This document shows, piece after piece, positions 44,170-53,577 of a DNA stretch of 64,000 nt; position 1 is the stretch's first letter; the number at the start of each line of letters is the position of its first letter. The DNA is from Acidimicrobiia bacterium. Lineage in GTDB: Bacteria; Actinomycetota; Acidimicrobiia; Spongiisociales; UBA11373. The translations under genes were made by a program, and so were the position numbers. The notes below the pieces were generated by a model. That model was not told where the DNA came from and did no database searches. It saw nothing but the letters and a program-made list of their open reading frames with translations. Location: the NCBI GenBank assembly GCA_030584185.1, contig CP129495.1, positions 765,608-829,607 on the forward strand. Direction: 5' to 3'.

Positions 44170-45963
44170 ATGCCGTCACGCGACGCCACCTTCGCCCGTG
44201 CCGTCCTCGACTTCCTCCGCAAGGCAGGGACCGAGAGGTCGACCGGCCGCGTGGTGGCCGAGATGTTTCGGTTCTTCGCCGAGACGTTCTCGTTCGATCG
44301 GGTGACCCTCTTCCTGGCCCGGGGACCCGATCGCCGGATGGAGCCGTTCGTGTCCGAGTACGCCGACGGCAGCGCCGACCCAGCCCTCTACGACGAGTGG
44401 CGAGCGCTGGACCCGGAGAAGTTCCCCCTCATGGATCGGATCCGCGACGGGGTCGGCTCGATGCTGGTCACCGACCCGTTCTCACCAACCGACGGCCTGC
44501 CCCCCGAGGTCGTGCAGCGCTACGACATCCAGCCGTTCGTGGTGTTCGCTCTGAGTCGCGACGGCGAACTCATCGGCGTGCTCATGGTCGAAGGCGACGT
44601 CGACACGCTTCGCCGCCATCAATCGGAGACCGCCGAGCTCGCCGACCACGTCACGACTGCACTGGCCAACGCTCGAGCGTTCGAGGACGAGCACAGACGG
44701 GCGAGCGATGCCGAGGCACTGCTCGAAGTGGCGAGCGTCCTCACCAAGACCACCGAGCTGACCTCGGTGCTCGCCGCAGTGGCCCAGAACGCCGCCCGGG
44801 TGGCCCACTTCGACCGATGCTCGGTGTTCCTGGTCGACGAGGCGACCGGTGCCCTGCAACCCACGATGAGTCAGTTCGCCGACGGCCACGTCGACGAGGC
44901 CGCCTGGGAGCGCTTCGTCGGCACCCGCTTCGAGGTTCCTCTCGCCACCGCCGTGATGAGAAGCGGCATGCCCCAGGTGATCGACGACCCGGAGAACCAA
45001 CCCGACCAGATCCCGATCGAGTGGGTCGCCCCGTTCGGGATCAAGACGATGCTGTTCGTCCCCCTCAGCGCCTGGGGCCAGAGCTTCGGCGTGCTGGTGC
45101 TCGACCGCCGCCGTCGCGATCGGATCGGCGCCAAACAGATCCGGGTGGCACAGGGGGTCGCCTCCCAGGGGGCGGCCGCAATCGGGATCGCTCGACTGCT
45201 GGCCAGAGAACGAGCGGCGATCGCACGCCTCGAAGAGCTGGACCGGCTCAAGACCACCTTCGTGGCGGCGGTCTCCCATGAGCTGCGCACTCCGCTCACC
45301 TCGATCATCGGCTTCGGAGCGATCCTTGCCGACCACGTGCACGACGATGAGGGGAAGGAGTTCGTCTCGCTGATCCACCGCGAGTCGGCGCACCTTGAGT
45401 CCCTGATCAACAACCTCCTGGTGACCTCCCGCCTCGAAGCCGGCCTGCTCCGTTACGAACGGTGCCAGGTCGACGTGGGTTCTGTCATCGAGGAGGCCGC
45501 CGAACTGGTGAGAACGCTGTATCCGCACAGAAGCATCGAGCTGAACCTCGAGCCCGACCTCGTCATCCAGGAGGGCGACGCAGGCCGGCTCCGCCAGGTG
45601 TTCGTCAACCTGCTCCAGAACGCCGCCAAGTACACCCCTCAGGAGTCACCGGTGGAGGTGTCCATACGGCGAGACACCGAGTCCGGCCTCGTGGTCCGTG
45701 TCGACGACCGCGGCGACGGTATCCCCGAGGAGGAACGCGAGGCCATCTTCGACCGCTTCCGCAGGGGCCGGGACCAGACGGTTCAGGGAACCGGGATCGG
45801 CCTCTACCTTGTCCGCACCCTGGTCGAGGCCCACGGAGGTCGGGTCTGGGTCGAGGCCCGACCGGACGGTCCCGGTGCAAGGTTCGTGGTCACCCTTCCC
45901 GTGTTCGCCTCATCGGCGGAGATGGCCTGGGAGACGGCAGCAGAACGGATCGAGGTCGCCTAG
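44170..45963 (+). CDS. Soluble GAF-GAF sensor histidine kinase
   Basis: The 597-residue protein has two GAF domains (residues about 20-170 and 185-335), a HisKA domain with the phospho-accepting H370 in AAVSHELRTPLTSIIGFGA, and a C-terminal HATPase with N-box FVNLLQNAAKYTP, G1 DDRGDGIPEE and G2 GTGIGLYLVRTLVEAHGG. It lacks membrane segments, so the signal is cytosolic. No response regulator is adjacent, so it is an orphan kinase here. Two Thr-rich surface proteins flank it. Confidence 0.92.
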   Translation: MPSRDATFARAVLDFLRKAGTERSTGRVVAEMFRFFAETFSFDRVTLFLARGPDRRMEPFVSEYADGSADPALYDEWRALDPEKFPLMDRIRDGVGSMLVTDPFSPTDGLPPEVVQRYDIQPFVVFALSRDGELIGVLMVEGDVDTLRRHQSETAELADHVTTALANARAFEDEHRRASDAEALLEVASVLTKTTELTSVLAAVAQNAARVAHFDRCSVFLVDEATGALQPTMSQFADGHVDEAAWERFVGTRFEVPLATAVMRSGMPQVIDDPENQPDQIPIEWVAPFGIKTMLFVPLSAWGQSFGVLVLDRRRRDRIGAKQIRVAQGVASQGAAAIGIARLLARERAAIARLEELDRLKTTFVAAVSHELRTPLTSIIGFGAILADHVHDDEGKEFVSLIHRESAHLESLINNLLVTSRLEAGLLRYERCQVDVGSVIEEAAELVRTLYPHRSIELNLEPDLVIQEGDAGRLRQVFVNLLQNAAKYTPQESPVEVSIRRDTESGLVVRVDDRGDGIPEEEREAIFDRFRRGRDQTVQGTGIGLYLVRTLVEAHGGRVWVEARPDGPGARFVVTLPVFASSAEMAWETAAERIEVA

Positions 45964-45966
45964 CGG

Positions 45967-46920
45967 CTACCGGGGCTCGACCGTGAAGTAGTCGACCACC
46001 AGCCGGTTCCCCGCCGCCGAAGCGGTCACCAGGAACCCCAGGCGGCCGCTCGTCGTCGGCACCGGTCCGGCGTACTCCGTGACCAGCACCGAGTTCAGGC
46101 TCACCCGGACCACTCCTGAAGCGGTCTCGAGGGACAAGACGTTGTAGTCGTCGGCCAGGAATGCTGCGCCGGCGGGAATCCCGGTGACGACCGGATCCCC
46201 CCATGCGCCGGCGAGGAACGGCGCCACGAGGATGGTGCCCTCGATCTCGCGCACCTCGACCACCAGGAAATCGGTCAGGGAACCGTCGGAGGGATCGTCT
46301 GCGAACAGCATGACGCCGACCGCCCCGGCGGCGGTGCCCACATCCGACCGGAATCGCATCTCGATGATGGCGTCACCGAAGGGCTCCGGGTAGAGGACGG
46401 GAATCACCCCGGTGGTGCCTGCGGTCACCTCGGCCCTGCCATTCATGACCTCGACCGTCACCACCGATGCATCAAACGGTGACACTGCAGCAGTCGGCCC
46501 GTCGAACTGGTCGCCGATGCCGGGGATGGTGGTCGTGGTGGTCGTCGTGGGGGCTTCGGTGGTGGTGGTCGCCTCACTCGTGGTGGGCTGGGCGGTGGTC
46601 GTGGTCGTCCCGATCGTCGTTGCCGGCGGCAGAGTCGTCGCCCCCGGCTCGGTCGTGGACACGACGGTGGTCGAAGTGCTCGCCGTGACCGGCTCGCCGT
46701 CGTCCTTCAGCAACACCCCCCACACGACGCCGATGACGGCCAGGGCGGCGGCGCCACCGATCAGGTACTGGATCCACTGCGGCATGCCGGCTCCGGCGCC
46801 CGACGATCCGGATGGCGGGGGAGGAGGCGGGGGCGGAGGCGGCGGGGTGGGCGTCCGGCCCGACATGGCCCCGGCACCAGACGGTGGGGGCGATGGTGGA
46901 GGGAGTGGTGCGTCGGCCAT
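45967..46920 (-). CDS. Membrane-anchored, Thr-rich surface protein, paralogous in plan to 43288-44091
   Basis: The 317-residue protein has a Pro/Gly-rich N-terminus, one helix (residues about 50-72), a long Thr-rich linker (about 80-135), and a beta-rich outer domain (FGDAIIEMRFRSD, VGVMLFADDPSDG, DYNVLSLETASGVVRVSLN). The order matches 43288-44091. The outer domains are similar in strand pattern more than in identity. TAGCCT (minus strand, 46929-46934) lies 8 nt before the ATG. Confidence 0.68.
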   Translation of the reverse strand: MADAPLPPPSPPPSGAGAMSGRTPTPPPPPPPPPPPSGSSGAGAGMPQWIQYLIGGAAALAVIGVVWGVLLKDDGEPVTASTSTTVVSTTEPGATTLPPATTIGTTTTTAQPTTSEATTTTEAPTTTTTTTIPGIGDQFDGPTAAVSPFDASVVTVEVMNGRAEVTAGTTGVIPVLYPEPFGDAIIEMRFRSDVGTAAGAVGVMLFADDPSDGSLTDFLVVEVREIEGTILVAPFLAGAWGDPVVTGIPAGAAFLADDYNVLSLETASGVVRVSLNSVLVTEYAGPVPTTSGRLGFLVTASAAGNRLVVDYFTVEPR

Positions 46921-46950
46921 TTGGCCGGAGGCTACCGGCTTCCCAGGGCG

Positions 46951-47079
46951 GGTGCTGTTGGCGGGGCAGCATCCGGCACAGGTCAGGCGACCGGCCCTAC
47001 CCCAGGAGGTGACCCGAAGGGCCGGAGGGGCAACCGCGCGACCCGGCCTACAGCAACACCGGGCATGACCGGTGTTGCT
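46951..47079 (+). ncRNA. Structured intergenic segment with mutually exclusive helices
   Basis: A helix of 46951-46960 with 47051-47060 (8 Watson-Crick pairs, one wobble, one mismatch) encloses a perfect 8-bp stem at 46991-46998/47018-47025. A perfect 11-bp hairpin at 47052-47062/47069-47079 uses the same bases as the outer helix, so the two cannot form together. This is the layout of an attenuator or riboswitch. The segment 46981-46996 (ggtcaggcgaccggcc) vaguely recalls a B12 box but the rest does not fit. The strand is assumed. Confidence 0.35.
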
Positions 47080-47198
47080 TCTGCCCGCCCTCCCGGCTTG
47101 GCCGCTCTCCCTTACAGTTGGTGGACCGACCGGTTCGCCCTATCGGCAAACGCCTTGACTGCGCCTTTCTTCCAGCAGGCCGTACTCTTGCGCCGGTC

Positions 47199-47822
47199 AT
47201 GCACAGAGCCCTGTCCCTCTCCGCTGGTCTCGCCCTGCTGCTCGCCGCCTGTTCCGGATCGGCGGCGTCGACGCCTGCGACCACAGATCCCCCTGGGACA
47301 ACCGTGCCCACAACGAGCACCTCGACGACGGTCCCCGATGCCGCCGCCACGACCACCTCCGAAGCGCCGGCCACCACGACTACATCGACGACGGTCGCCT
47401 CGACCACGACCTCCTCGACCATTCCCCTTCCCGTGGACCCCGACCTGGAACCGTGGGCCGGCCTCTTCCGCCAACCCACGACGTTCACCGGCTACCTCCT
47501 GTTCGAGCCGAACGGCGTGGTGCGTGCGGGCGAGGCCGTGGACAACCTGCCCGTCATCGGGCGCTGGGACTACGACGAGGCGGCCGACGCCATCGTCTTC
47601 TCCGACTTCGACTTCGGCGATGGATGCGGAGGCGAGCAGGGGCGGTACGCCCGCGACTCGGCTCCGGGGGGCAGCAGGAGACTGACTCTCATCGAGGATC
47701 CGTGCACGGCGCGCGTCGAGTGGCTGATCCAGGCCGAGTCGTCGTGCCAGTGCCTCATCTACCTGAGGGTGGATCTCCCGGAGGACGCCGAGGAGACCGA
47801 AGCCACCGAAGAGCAGGCCTGA
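47199..47822 (+). CDS. Thr-rich lipoprotein, unknown
   Basis: The 207-residue protein has a lipoprotein signal (lipobox LLAAC) and a Thr-rich linker to about residue 75. It ends in a small beta domain (TTFTGYLLFEPNGVVRAG and IVFSDFDFGDGCGG) that holds four Cys in two pairs. Fold and role are unknown. A TACTCT hexamer (47183-47188) is 10 nt before ATG 47199. It lies downstream of the structured segment 46951-47079. Confidence 0.65.
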   Translation: MHRALSLSAGLALLLAACSGSAASTPATTDPPGTTVPTTSTSTTVPDAAATTTSEAPATTTTSTTVASTTTSSTIPLPVDPDLEPWAGLFRQPTTFTGYLLFEPNGVVRAGEAVDNLPVIGRWDYDEAADAIVFSDFDFGDGCGGEQGRYARDSAPGGSRRLTLIEDPCTARVEWLIQAESSCQCLIYLRVDLPEDAEETEATEEQA

Positions 47823-47828
47823 GGCGGC

Positions 47829-48311
47829 TCAGCCGGGGTGGCGCCGCCGGGCCTCGGCGATGACGGACTCCGCAACTTTCACCCCGCTCCACCCCAGCGC
47901 CGCCGTCTTCTTGCCCTCCAGGGCGGTGTACACCTCGAAAAAGTGCTCCAGCTCGCGCCTCAGGTGATCGGGGAGATCGGCGACATCGTCGGTCCCGTCC
48001 CAGCGTGAGTCCCCAGCAGGCACCCCGATGACCTTGTGATCGGGAAGGCCCTGGTCCTCCATCAGGAACACGCCCAGAGGCCGCACCCGCACCCTGCACC
48101 CGGGGAACGTCGGCTCTGCGGTCAGCACCATCACGTCGAGAGGGTCACCGTCCTCGGCGAGGGTGTCGGGAATGAACCCGTAGTCCGCCGGATATCGGGT
48201 GGCAGTGAAGAGCATCCGGTCGAGAAAGATCTCTCCGGTCTCCGGATCCATCTCGTACTTGTTGCGGCTCCCGCGTGGGATCTCCACCACCATGGTCACG
48301 ACGGTCGACAA
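47829..48311 (-). CDS. ppa: Inorganic pyrophosphatase
   Basis: Family I soluble pyrophosphatase drives biosynthesis by hydrolysing PPi. The 160-residue protein has EIPRGSRNKYEMDPETG, the metal site DGDPLDVMVLT and the KYYFIP-like region YPADYGFIPDTL. A TTG at 48311 after GGAGGG is taken as start. An ATG at 48341 and one at 48293 are alternatives. It is convergent with the lipoprotein gene. Confidence 0.93.
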   Translation of the reverse strand: MSTVVTMVVEIPRGSRNKYEMDPETGEIFLDRMLFTATRYPADYGFIPDTLAEDGDPLDVMVLTAEPTFPGCRVRVRPLGVFLMEDQGLPDHKVIGVPAGDSRWDGTDDVADLPDHLRRELEHFFEVYTALEGKKTAALGWSGVKVAESVIAEARRRHPG

Positions 48312-48503
48312 GGTCCCTCCCGCTCGGCTGTTCTGCACCATCGTGGCACGATCCCCTGCCAGCAGATGGCGCCGGATGCGCTACGCGCTCCAGGGGCCGC
48401 TATCATTGGTGACGGCTGCGTGGTTGGTGAGCGTTGCGTCTCGAGAACCCAAAGCCGACACTCGATCAAATCGATCGGGTGGGGACTCGAGAAAGGGACC
48501 CAA

Positions 48504-48749
48504 GTGAATCTATTTGTGGGGAATCTCCCCTATACGACCACCAGCGAAGACCTGGTGAGTCTCTTCTCCCAGTACGGAACCGTGGAGCGTGCGTCCGTGA
48601 TCAGCGATCGCGACACCGGACGCTCCCGCGGCTTCGGCTTCTGCGAGATGCCCGATGCCGACGGCCGCAAGGCCATCGAGGCACTCGACGGGTACGAGAT
48701 GGACGGCCGTCGAATCAACGTCAACGAGGCGCGTCCCCGCACCCGCTGA
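48504..48749 (+). CDS. RNA-binding protein with one RRM domain
   Basis: The 81-residue protein is a single RRM with RNP2 LFVGNL at the start and RNP1 RGFGFCEM in the middle. Such proteins are best known from cyanobacteria as cold-response RNA-binding proteins. GTG 48504 follows an AAAGGGA site. The presumed leader is about 90 nt long (from TATCAT at 48401-48406), which could hold regulatory structure. Confidence 0.87.
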   Translation: MNLFVGNLPYTTTSEDLVSLFSQYGTVERASVISDRDTGRSRGFGFCEMPDADGRKAIEALDGYEMDGRRINVNEARPRTR

Positions 48750-48776
48750 CCCGTGGCCGCTTGGCGGCCCGTCGTC

Positions 48777-50084
48777 CTACAACAGCTTGGTCGGCAGCGA
48801 TGTCACCGGGCGCCACTCCTTCGGCACCGCCGAGGGCGGCATCAGGCGGCGGGCCGCAGCGGCGACCTCCTCGACGGTGACCCCGTCGAGCACGACATCT
48901 GCGACCACCCGGCTCCCCCACTCCGGATCGGCGGCGCCGGTGACCCGGGCGTCGACGACCCCGGGGACCATCCGCAACGCCGACTCCACCGCGGTCGGAT
49001 GCACCTTCTCGCCACCGGTGACGATCACGGCGTCGGCGCGACCCAGGACCACGAGCCGCCCCCGATCATCGATCTCGCCTAGGTCACCGGTGCGCAACCA
49101 TGTCCCCGGTTCCCGAGTCTGCTCACCCAGATACCCGGGAGACACCATCGGTCCACGCACCTCCACGCGCCCATCCTCCCCGATGCGAACCGCGGCTCCG
49201 TCGATGGGGCGTCCTGAGGTCCCCAGGTCGATCTGCTCTTCGCCCGGTGCGACCGTGGCCACCTGAGAGGTGGTCTCGGTCATTCCGTAGGTCTGCAGGG
49301 CGGGGATGCCGGCGTCCATGGCCCGTTCCAGCAGGTGGCGGTCGGCGGGACCGCCACCCACCAGCACGCCCCGAAGAGTCTTCGATCCGACCGCGCCGGC
49401 GGCGAGGAGACGTCGCAACATGGTCGGCACCACCGATGCGAATGCGGCGCCTTCGAGCAGCCCCGCTGCCCGCGACGGGTCGAAGGTCGGTTCGAAGAGC
49501 ACCGGTGCCCCCTGTTCGGCTTGCCGCCAGAGGATGGAAGTCCCGCCGACGTGGAAAGTTGGAAGCACCGCCAGCCAGCCGTCGTCGGGGCCGTTGCCTA
49601 GCCGCTGTGCCGATCCGGCAACCGAAGCGGCGATGTTCTCCCCCGTCAGCACCACGCCACGCGGTTCCCCCTCGCTTCCCGAGGTGAACACCACGAACCG
49701 GCACGGCCCCGGCGGACCGGTGCCCGGAAGATCCGAGAGCGGTGTGCGATCGAGGAGCCGATCGAAGGTGGCTTCGTCCAGGGTCGACCACAACCCTCTG
49801 GCGCCGGAGAGCCGCGTCAGGCGCATCGAGAGATCCGGCGGCCAGGCAGGATCGACCGGAACCGCCGTTGCACCGCCGCGCGGAATCCCCCACAGGGCGG
49901 CGGCCGCAGACGGGTGGCGCTCGCCCCAGAAGGCGACGGCGCCGCCCTCCAGCCCGCTCTGCACGACCACGGTGGCGACGACGTCGGCGGCGCGATCCAG
50001 CTCGGCGTAGGTGATCACCCGTCCCGGTGTGACCAGTGCCGGGGCCGCCGGGCGGTCGGCGGCGGCGCGACGCAACCAATCCAT
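48777..50084 (-). CDS. menE: o-Succinylbenzoate-CoA ligase
   Basis: MenE activates o-succinylbenzoate with CoA in menaquinone synthesis. The 435-residue AMP-binding enzyme has FTSGSEGEPRGVVLTGENI, the YGMTETTSQV adenine motif, and the hinge-and-lysine region RTGDLGEIDDRGRL and GGEKVHPTAVE. The short length is typical of MenE. TAGCTT (minus strand, 50091-50096) lies 6 nt before the ATG. It is divergent from menB. Confidence 0.88.
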   Translation of the reverse strand: MDWLRRAAADRPAAPALVTPGRVITYAELDRAADVVATVVVQSGLEGGAVAFWGERHPSAAAALWGIPRGGATAVPVDPAWPPDLSMRLTRLSGARGLWSTLDEATFDRLLDRTPLSDLPGTGPPGPCRFVVFTSGSEGEPRGVVLTGENIAASVAGSAQRLGNGPDDGWLAVLPTFHVGGTSILWRQAEQGAPVLFEPTFDPSRAAGLLEGAAFASVVPTMLRRLLAAGAVGSKTLRGVLVGGGPADRHLLERAMDAGIPALQTYGMTETTSQVATVAPGEEQIDLGTSGRPIDGAAVRIGEDGRVEVRGPMVSPGYLGEQTREPGTWLRTGDLGEIDDRGRLVVLGRADAVIVTGGEKVHPTAVESALRMVPGVVDARVTGAADPEWGSRVVADVVLDGVTVEEVAAAARRLMPPSAVPKEWRPVTSLPTKLL

Positions 50085-50164
50085 GCGGTCAAGCTATCAC
50101 CACGAGCCGATGACCCCGTTCTCCGCAACTACCATCGACTGCCCGTCACCCCCACCGGAGCACC

Positions 50165-50983
50165 ATGTCCTTCGACTGGAAACCAAAGGGCGAGTACACC
50201 GACATCCGCTACGAGACGATCGATGGAATCGCCAAGATCACGATCTCCCGGCCCGAGGTGCGCAACGCCTTTCGTCCCACCACGCTGTTCGAGCTGAGCG
50301 CAGCCTTCGAGGTCGCCCGCGACGACCCGGATATCGGGGTGATCATCCTCACCGGCGAGGGCGATCTGGCCTTCTGCTCGGGAGGCGACCAGCGGATCCG
50401 GGGGGACGCCGGCTACCTCGACCCTGCCGGAACCCCGCGCCTCAACGTCCTCGACCTGCAGGTGCAGATGCGGCGACTCCCCAAGCCGATCATCGCCATG
50501 GTCGCCGGCTACGCCATCGGCGGCGGACACATCCTCCACCTCGTCAGCGACCTGACCATCGCCGCCGACAACGCCGTCTTCGGCCAGACCGGCCCCAAGG
50601 TCGGCTCCTTCGACGGCGGCTACGGCGCCGGCCTCCTCGCCCGCATGGTCGGCGACAAGCGGGCGCGGGAGATCTGGTACCTGTGCCGCCAGTACACCGC
50701 CGACGAGGCGTATCGGATGGGGATGGTCAACAAGGTGGTCCCGCTCGCCGAGCTGGAGGCCGAGACCGTTGCCTGGGCCAAGGAGATCCTGGAGAAGTCG
50801 CCGCTGGCGATCCGCATGATGAAGGCTGCGATCAACGCCGCCGGCGACGGCCTCTCCGGCCAGCAGCAACTGGCTGGGGACGCCACCTTGCTCTTCTACC
50901 TCACCGAGGAGGCGCAGGAGGGACGGGACGCCTTCGTCGAGAAGCGCAAGCCCGACTTCGGGAAGTTCCCCCGGCTGCCGTGA
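50165..50983 (+). CDS. menB: 1,4-Dihydroxy-2-naphthoyl-CoA synthase
   Basis: MenB closes the naphthoate ring from OSB-CoA. The 272-residue crotonase-fold enzyme has [14 protein letters not shown], the GGDQ loop [18 protein letters not shown] and [14 protein letters not shown]. The C-terminal [13 protein letters not shown] is the MenB signature. The stop codon overlaps the menA GTG by 4 nt, so the two are translated together. Confidence 0.95.
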   Translation: MSFDWKPKGEYTDIRYETIDGIAKITISRPEVRNAFRPTTLFELSAAFEVARDDPDIGVIILTGEGDLAFCSGGDQRIRGDAGYLDPAGTPRLNVLDLQVQMRRLPKPIIAMVAGYAIGGGHILHLVSDLTIAADNAVFGQTGPKVGSFDGGYGAGLLARMVGDKRAREIWYLCRQYTADEAYRMGMVNKVVPLAELEAETVAWAKEILEKSPLAIRMMKAAINAAGDGLSGQQQLAGDATLLFYLTEEAQEGRDAFVEKRKPDFGKFPRLP

Positions 50984-51849
50984 GGGCCTGGCTGGTAGCC
51001 GCCCGGCCGCCCACCCTGCTGGCGGCGGTGGCGCCGGTGCTGGTCGGGAGCGGGTTGGCGTGGGGCGACCGGGTGTTCCGCCTCGATGCCTTCCTGGTCA
51101 CGCTGCTCGCCGCACTCCTCATCAACGTCGCCGCCAACTTCGCCAACGACGCCTCCGACCATGCCCGCGGCGCCGACGGGCCGGAGCGGATCGGGCCACC
51201 GCGTGCCGTGGCGTCGGGACTGCTCACCCCCCGCCAGGTGTGGGCGGGAACCGCCGTCGTGTTCACCCTGGCCGCCGGCTGCGGCCTCTATCTGGCGTGG
51301 ATCTCGGGGTGGCAGGTGATCGCCATCGGTGCTGCCGCCATCGTGGCCACCCTCGCCTACACGGGCGGCCCCTGGCCGTACGGCTATCGCGGCCTGGGCG
51401 AGGCGTTCGTGTTCCTCTTCTTCGGCGTGGCGGCGGTCGTGGGGAGCCGCTTCGTCCACGATGCCACCGCCCCCAGGGAGGCCTGGGTACTGGCAGTGCC
51501 CGTCGGCCTGCTCGCCGCAGCCATCCTCACCGCCAACAACACGCGCGACATCGACACCGACGGCGCCGCGGGCAAGCGCACCATGGCGGTGCGCCTCGGA
51601 CGGCGGGGCTCCCAGATCATGTTCTGCTCGCTTCTGGTGTCCGCCTTCGTGACGATCGGGATCGCAGTCGCCTCGGGTTTGGTGTCCGCCGGGGCACTCC
51701 TAGCCATGGTCGCCCTTCCCCTGGCCATCGTCCCGGCACGGCTCGTGCTCACCGAGGAGAGCGGCCCCGAGCTGGTCAGGGCCCTCAAGGCCACGGCGAG
51801 GCTCCATGCCGCGGTCGGCCTCTTGCTGGGCGTCGGGGTGGCGCTCTGA
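50980..51849 (+). CDS. menA: 1,4-Dihydroxy-2-naphthoate polyprenyltransferase
   Basis: MenA attaches the isoprenoid chain to dihydroxynaphthoate at the membrane. The 289-residue UbiA-type enzyme has about eight helices and the two Asp-rich motifs: [15 protein letters not shown] (residues about 45-60) and [16 protein letters not shown] (about 180-195). GTG 50980 overlaps the menB stop. The frame is also open far upstream, which is an antisense-type shadow over menB. Confidence 0.95.
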   Translation: MRAWLVAARPPTLLAAVAPVLVGSGLAWGDRVFRLDAFLVTLLAALLINVAANFANDASDHARGADGPERIGPPRAVASGLLTPRQVWAGTAVVFTLAAGCGLYLAWISGWQVIAIGAAAIVATLAYTGGPWPYGYRGLGEAFVFLFFGVAAVVGSRFVHDATAPREAWVLAVPVGLLAAAILTANNTRDIDTDGAAGKRTMAVRLGRRGSQIMFCSLLVSAFVTIGIAVASGLVSAGALLAMVALPLAIVPARLVLTEESGPELVRALKATARLHAAVGLLLGVGVAL

Positions 51850-51885
51850 AGATCGACCCCGGGCAACACAAGTAGCCTCCACACG

Positions 51886-53577
51886 GTGACCGAGCGCAAC
51901 GCCGCCTTCGCCTCGACCCTCGTCGACGCCCTCCACCGGCTCGGGGTGGACCATGCCTGCGTGTCTCCCGGCTCCCGGAGCACGCCCCTGGCACTGGCCG
52001 TGGCCGACTCCCCCATCACCGACTGGTCCCACCACGACGAGCGCTCCTCGGCGTTCTTCGCCCTCGGTGTCGCCAGGGCGACTGGACGCCCCGTGGCGGT
52101 GATCACCACCTCGGGAACCGCCGCCGCCGAGCTCCACCCGGCACTGGCCGAGGCGAGGGCCGCCCGGGTGCCGCTGATCGCCATCACCGCCGATCGTCCG
52201 TTCGAGCTGCGCGACGTCGGTGCCGCGCAGACGATCGACCAGCGGGGGCTGTTCGGCCCAACGGTGAAGTGGTCGCACGACACCGGGGTGCCCGATCCGG
52301 CGTTGGTGCCGTACGGTCACGCCGCCTCCCTGGCGGCTCACCTCGTCGCCGAAGCCGGTGATCCGCCGGCGGGACCGGTGCATCTCAACCTCCGCTTCCG
52401 AGAGCCCCTCATGGGCTCGGTACCGCCGGATGCCACCCTCGTCCCCGAGATCCTGCGCCCGCGGGTTCGCCCGGACCCCGCGGCCGTGAACCGCCTGGCC
52501 GACCTGGTCTCGGGCCGGCGCGGCCTTCTGATCGCCGGACCCGACGCCGATCCGGGAACCCCAGGTGCCGCCACCGCCGCTGCCGCCGCACTCGGCTGGC
52601 CGATCCTCGCCGACCCGCTGAGCGGGGTGCGCGCCGGAGAGCATGACCTCTCACGGGTGCTCGCCGCCTCCGACGCCCTGGGATGGGCCGGCTTCCTCGA
52701 TCGCGTCTCGCCCGAGGTCGTGATCCGCTGCGGAGCAATCCCGACCTCGAAGCCGGTGGTCCACTGGCTGGCGGAGCATCCCGATGTGCCTCAGGTCATC
52801 ATCGACACGGCAGGTTGGCGCGATCCCGGCGGCTCCGTGAGCCTGGTCGTGCGGTCAGATCCGGGTGCCGCCCTGTACTCCCTGGCCAAGGCGGGACCCG
52901 ACCCGGCCGGCTCCGATTGGTGGAACCGTTGGGCGGCCGCAGATGCAGCTGGCGCCGAAGCACTTCACTCGACGATCGATGCCGCCGGGTTCCCCAACGA
53001 GCCCGCCGTGGTCCGCACCGTCGAGGCCGCTCTCCCCTCGGACACGATGCTCTGGGTCGCCTCGTCGATGCCGGTCCGGGACCTCGACGCCGTGATGCGG
53101 CCTTCGCCGCGGCGACTCCGAGTGATGGCCAACCGCGGCGCCAACGGAATCGACGGATTCGTCTCGACGGCGCTCGGGGCGGCCGCGGCGGGAGGCGTCC
53201 CCGTGGTCGCCCTCGCCGGCGACCTGTCGTTGATCCACGATGCCACCGCCCTGGCCACCGCCAGCCGTCTCGGCATACCGCTCAAGGTGGTGGTGATCGA
53301 CAACGACGGCGGCGGCATCTTCCACATGCTCCCCCAGGAAGGTCATCGCCACTTCGAGCGGCTCTGGGGCACCCCGCACGGCCTGGACCTGGCGCGTGTC
53401 GCCGAGGCGTTCGGGGTCGAGGCCGAGATCCTTGACGAGGCGGAGCGCCTTGCGTCGTCGGTCGCCTCTCCGAACGACCGGCCGCGCCTCATCCTGGCCC
53501 GCACCGACCGATCGGCCAATGCTGCCCTCCACCGGCAGATCCGCGAGGCCGTGGCCGCCGCCCTGGATGGTCTCTAG
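51886..53577 (+). CDS. menD: 2-Succinyl-5-enolpyruvyl-6-hydroxy-3-cyclohexene-1-carboxylate synthase
   Basis: MenD is the ThDP enzyme that joins 2-oxoglutarate to isochorismate, the first committed step to menaquinone. The 563-residue protein has SPGSRSTPLALAV, the catalytic DERSSAFFALG Glu, SGTAAAELHPALAEA, and the ThDP site GDLSLIHDATAL with VIDNDGGGIFHMLPQ. TAGCCT (51873-51878) is 7 nt before GTG 51886. It overlaps menF's 3' end by 4 bp. Confidence 0.95.
   Translation: MTERNAAFASTLVDALHRLGVDHACVSPGSRSTPLALAVADSPITDWSHHDERSSAFFALGVARATGRPVAVITTSGTAAAELHPALAEARAARVPLIAITADRPFELRDVGAAQTIDQRGLFGPTVKWSHDTGVPDPALVPYGHAASLAAHLVAEAGDPPAGPVHLNLRFREPLMGSVPPDATLVPEILRPRVRPDPAAVNRLADLVSGRRGLLIAGPDADPGTPGAATAAAAALGWPILADPLSGVRAGEHDLSRVLAASDALGWAGFLDRVSPEVVIRCGAIPTSKPVVHWLAEHPDVPQVIIDTAGWRDPGGSVSLVVRSDPGAALYSLAKAGPDPAGSDWWNRWAAADAAGAEALHSTIDAAGFPNEPAVVRTVEAALPSDTMLWVASSMPVRDLDAVMRPSPRRLRVMANRGANGIDGFVSTALGAAAAGGVPVVALAGDLSLIHDATALATASRLGIPLKVVVIDNDGGGIFHMLPQEGHRHFERLWGTPHGLDLARVAEAFGVEAEILDEAERLASSVASPNDRPRLILARTDRSANAALHRQIREAVAAALDGL

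Noticed and set aside
46981-46996. B12-box-like sequence ggtcaggcgaccggcc
   Set aside because: Only this short block recalls a cobalamin riboswitch. The upstream core elements in their proper order are missing, and the downstream gene has no link to B12.
46951-47079. SRP RNA or glycine riboswitch for the structured segment
   Set aside because: The GGAA-type SRP loop with its CAGG/AGCA surroundings is not present, and the CUCUCAGG-type glycine element is absent.
47155-47188. TTGACT and TACTCT as a -35/-10 pair before the lipoprotein at 47199
   Set aside because: The spacing is 22 nt, too long for a normal promoter.
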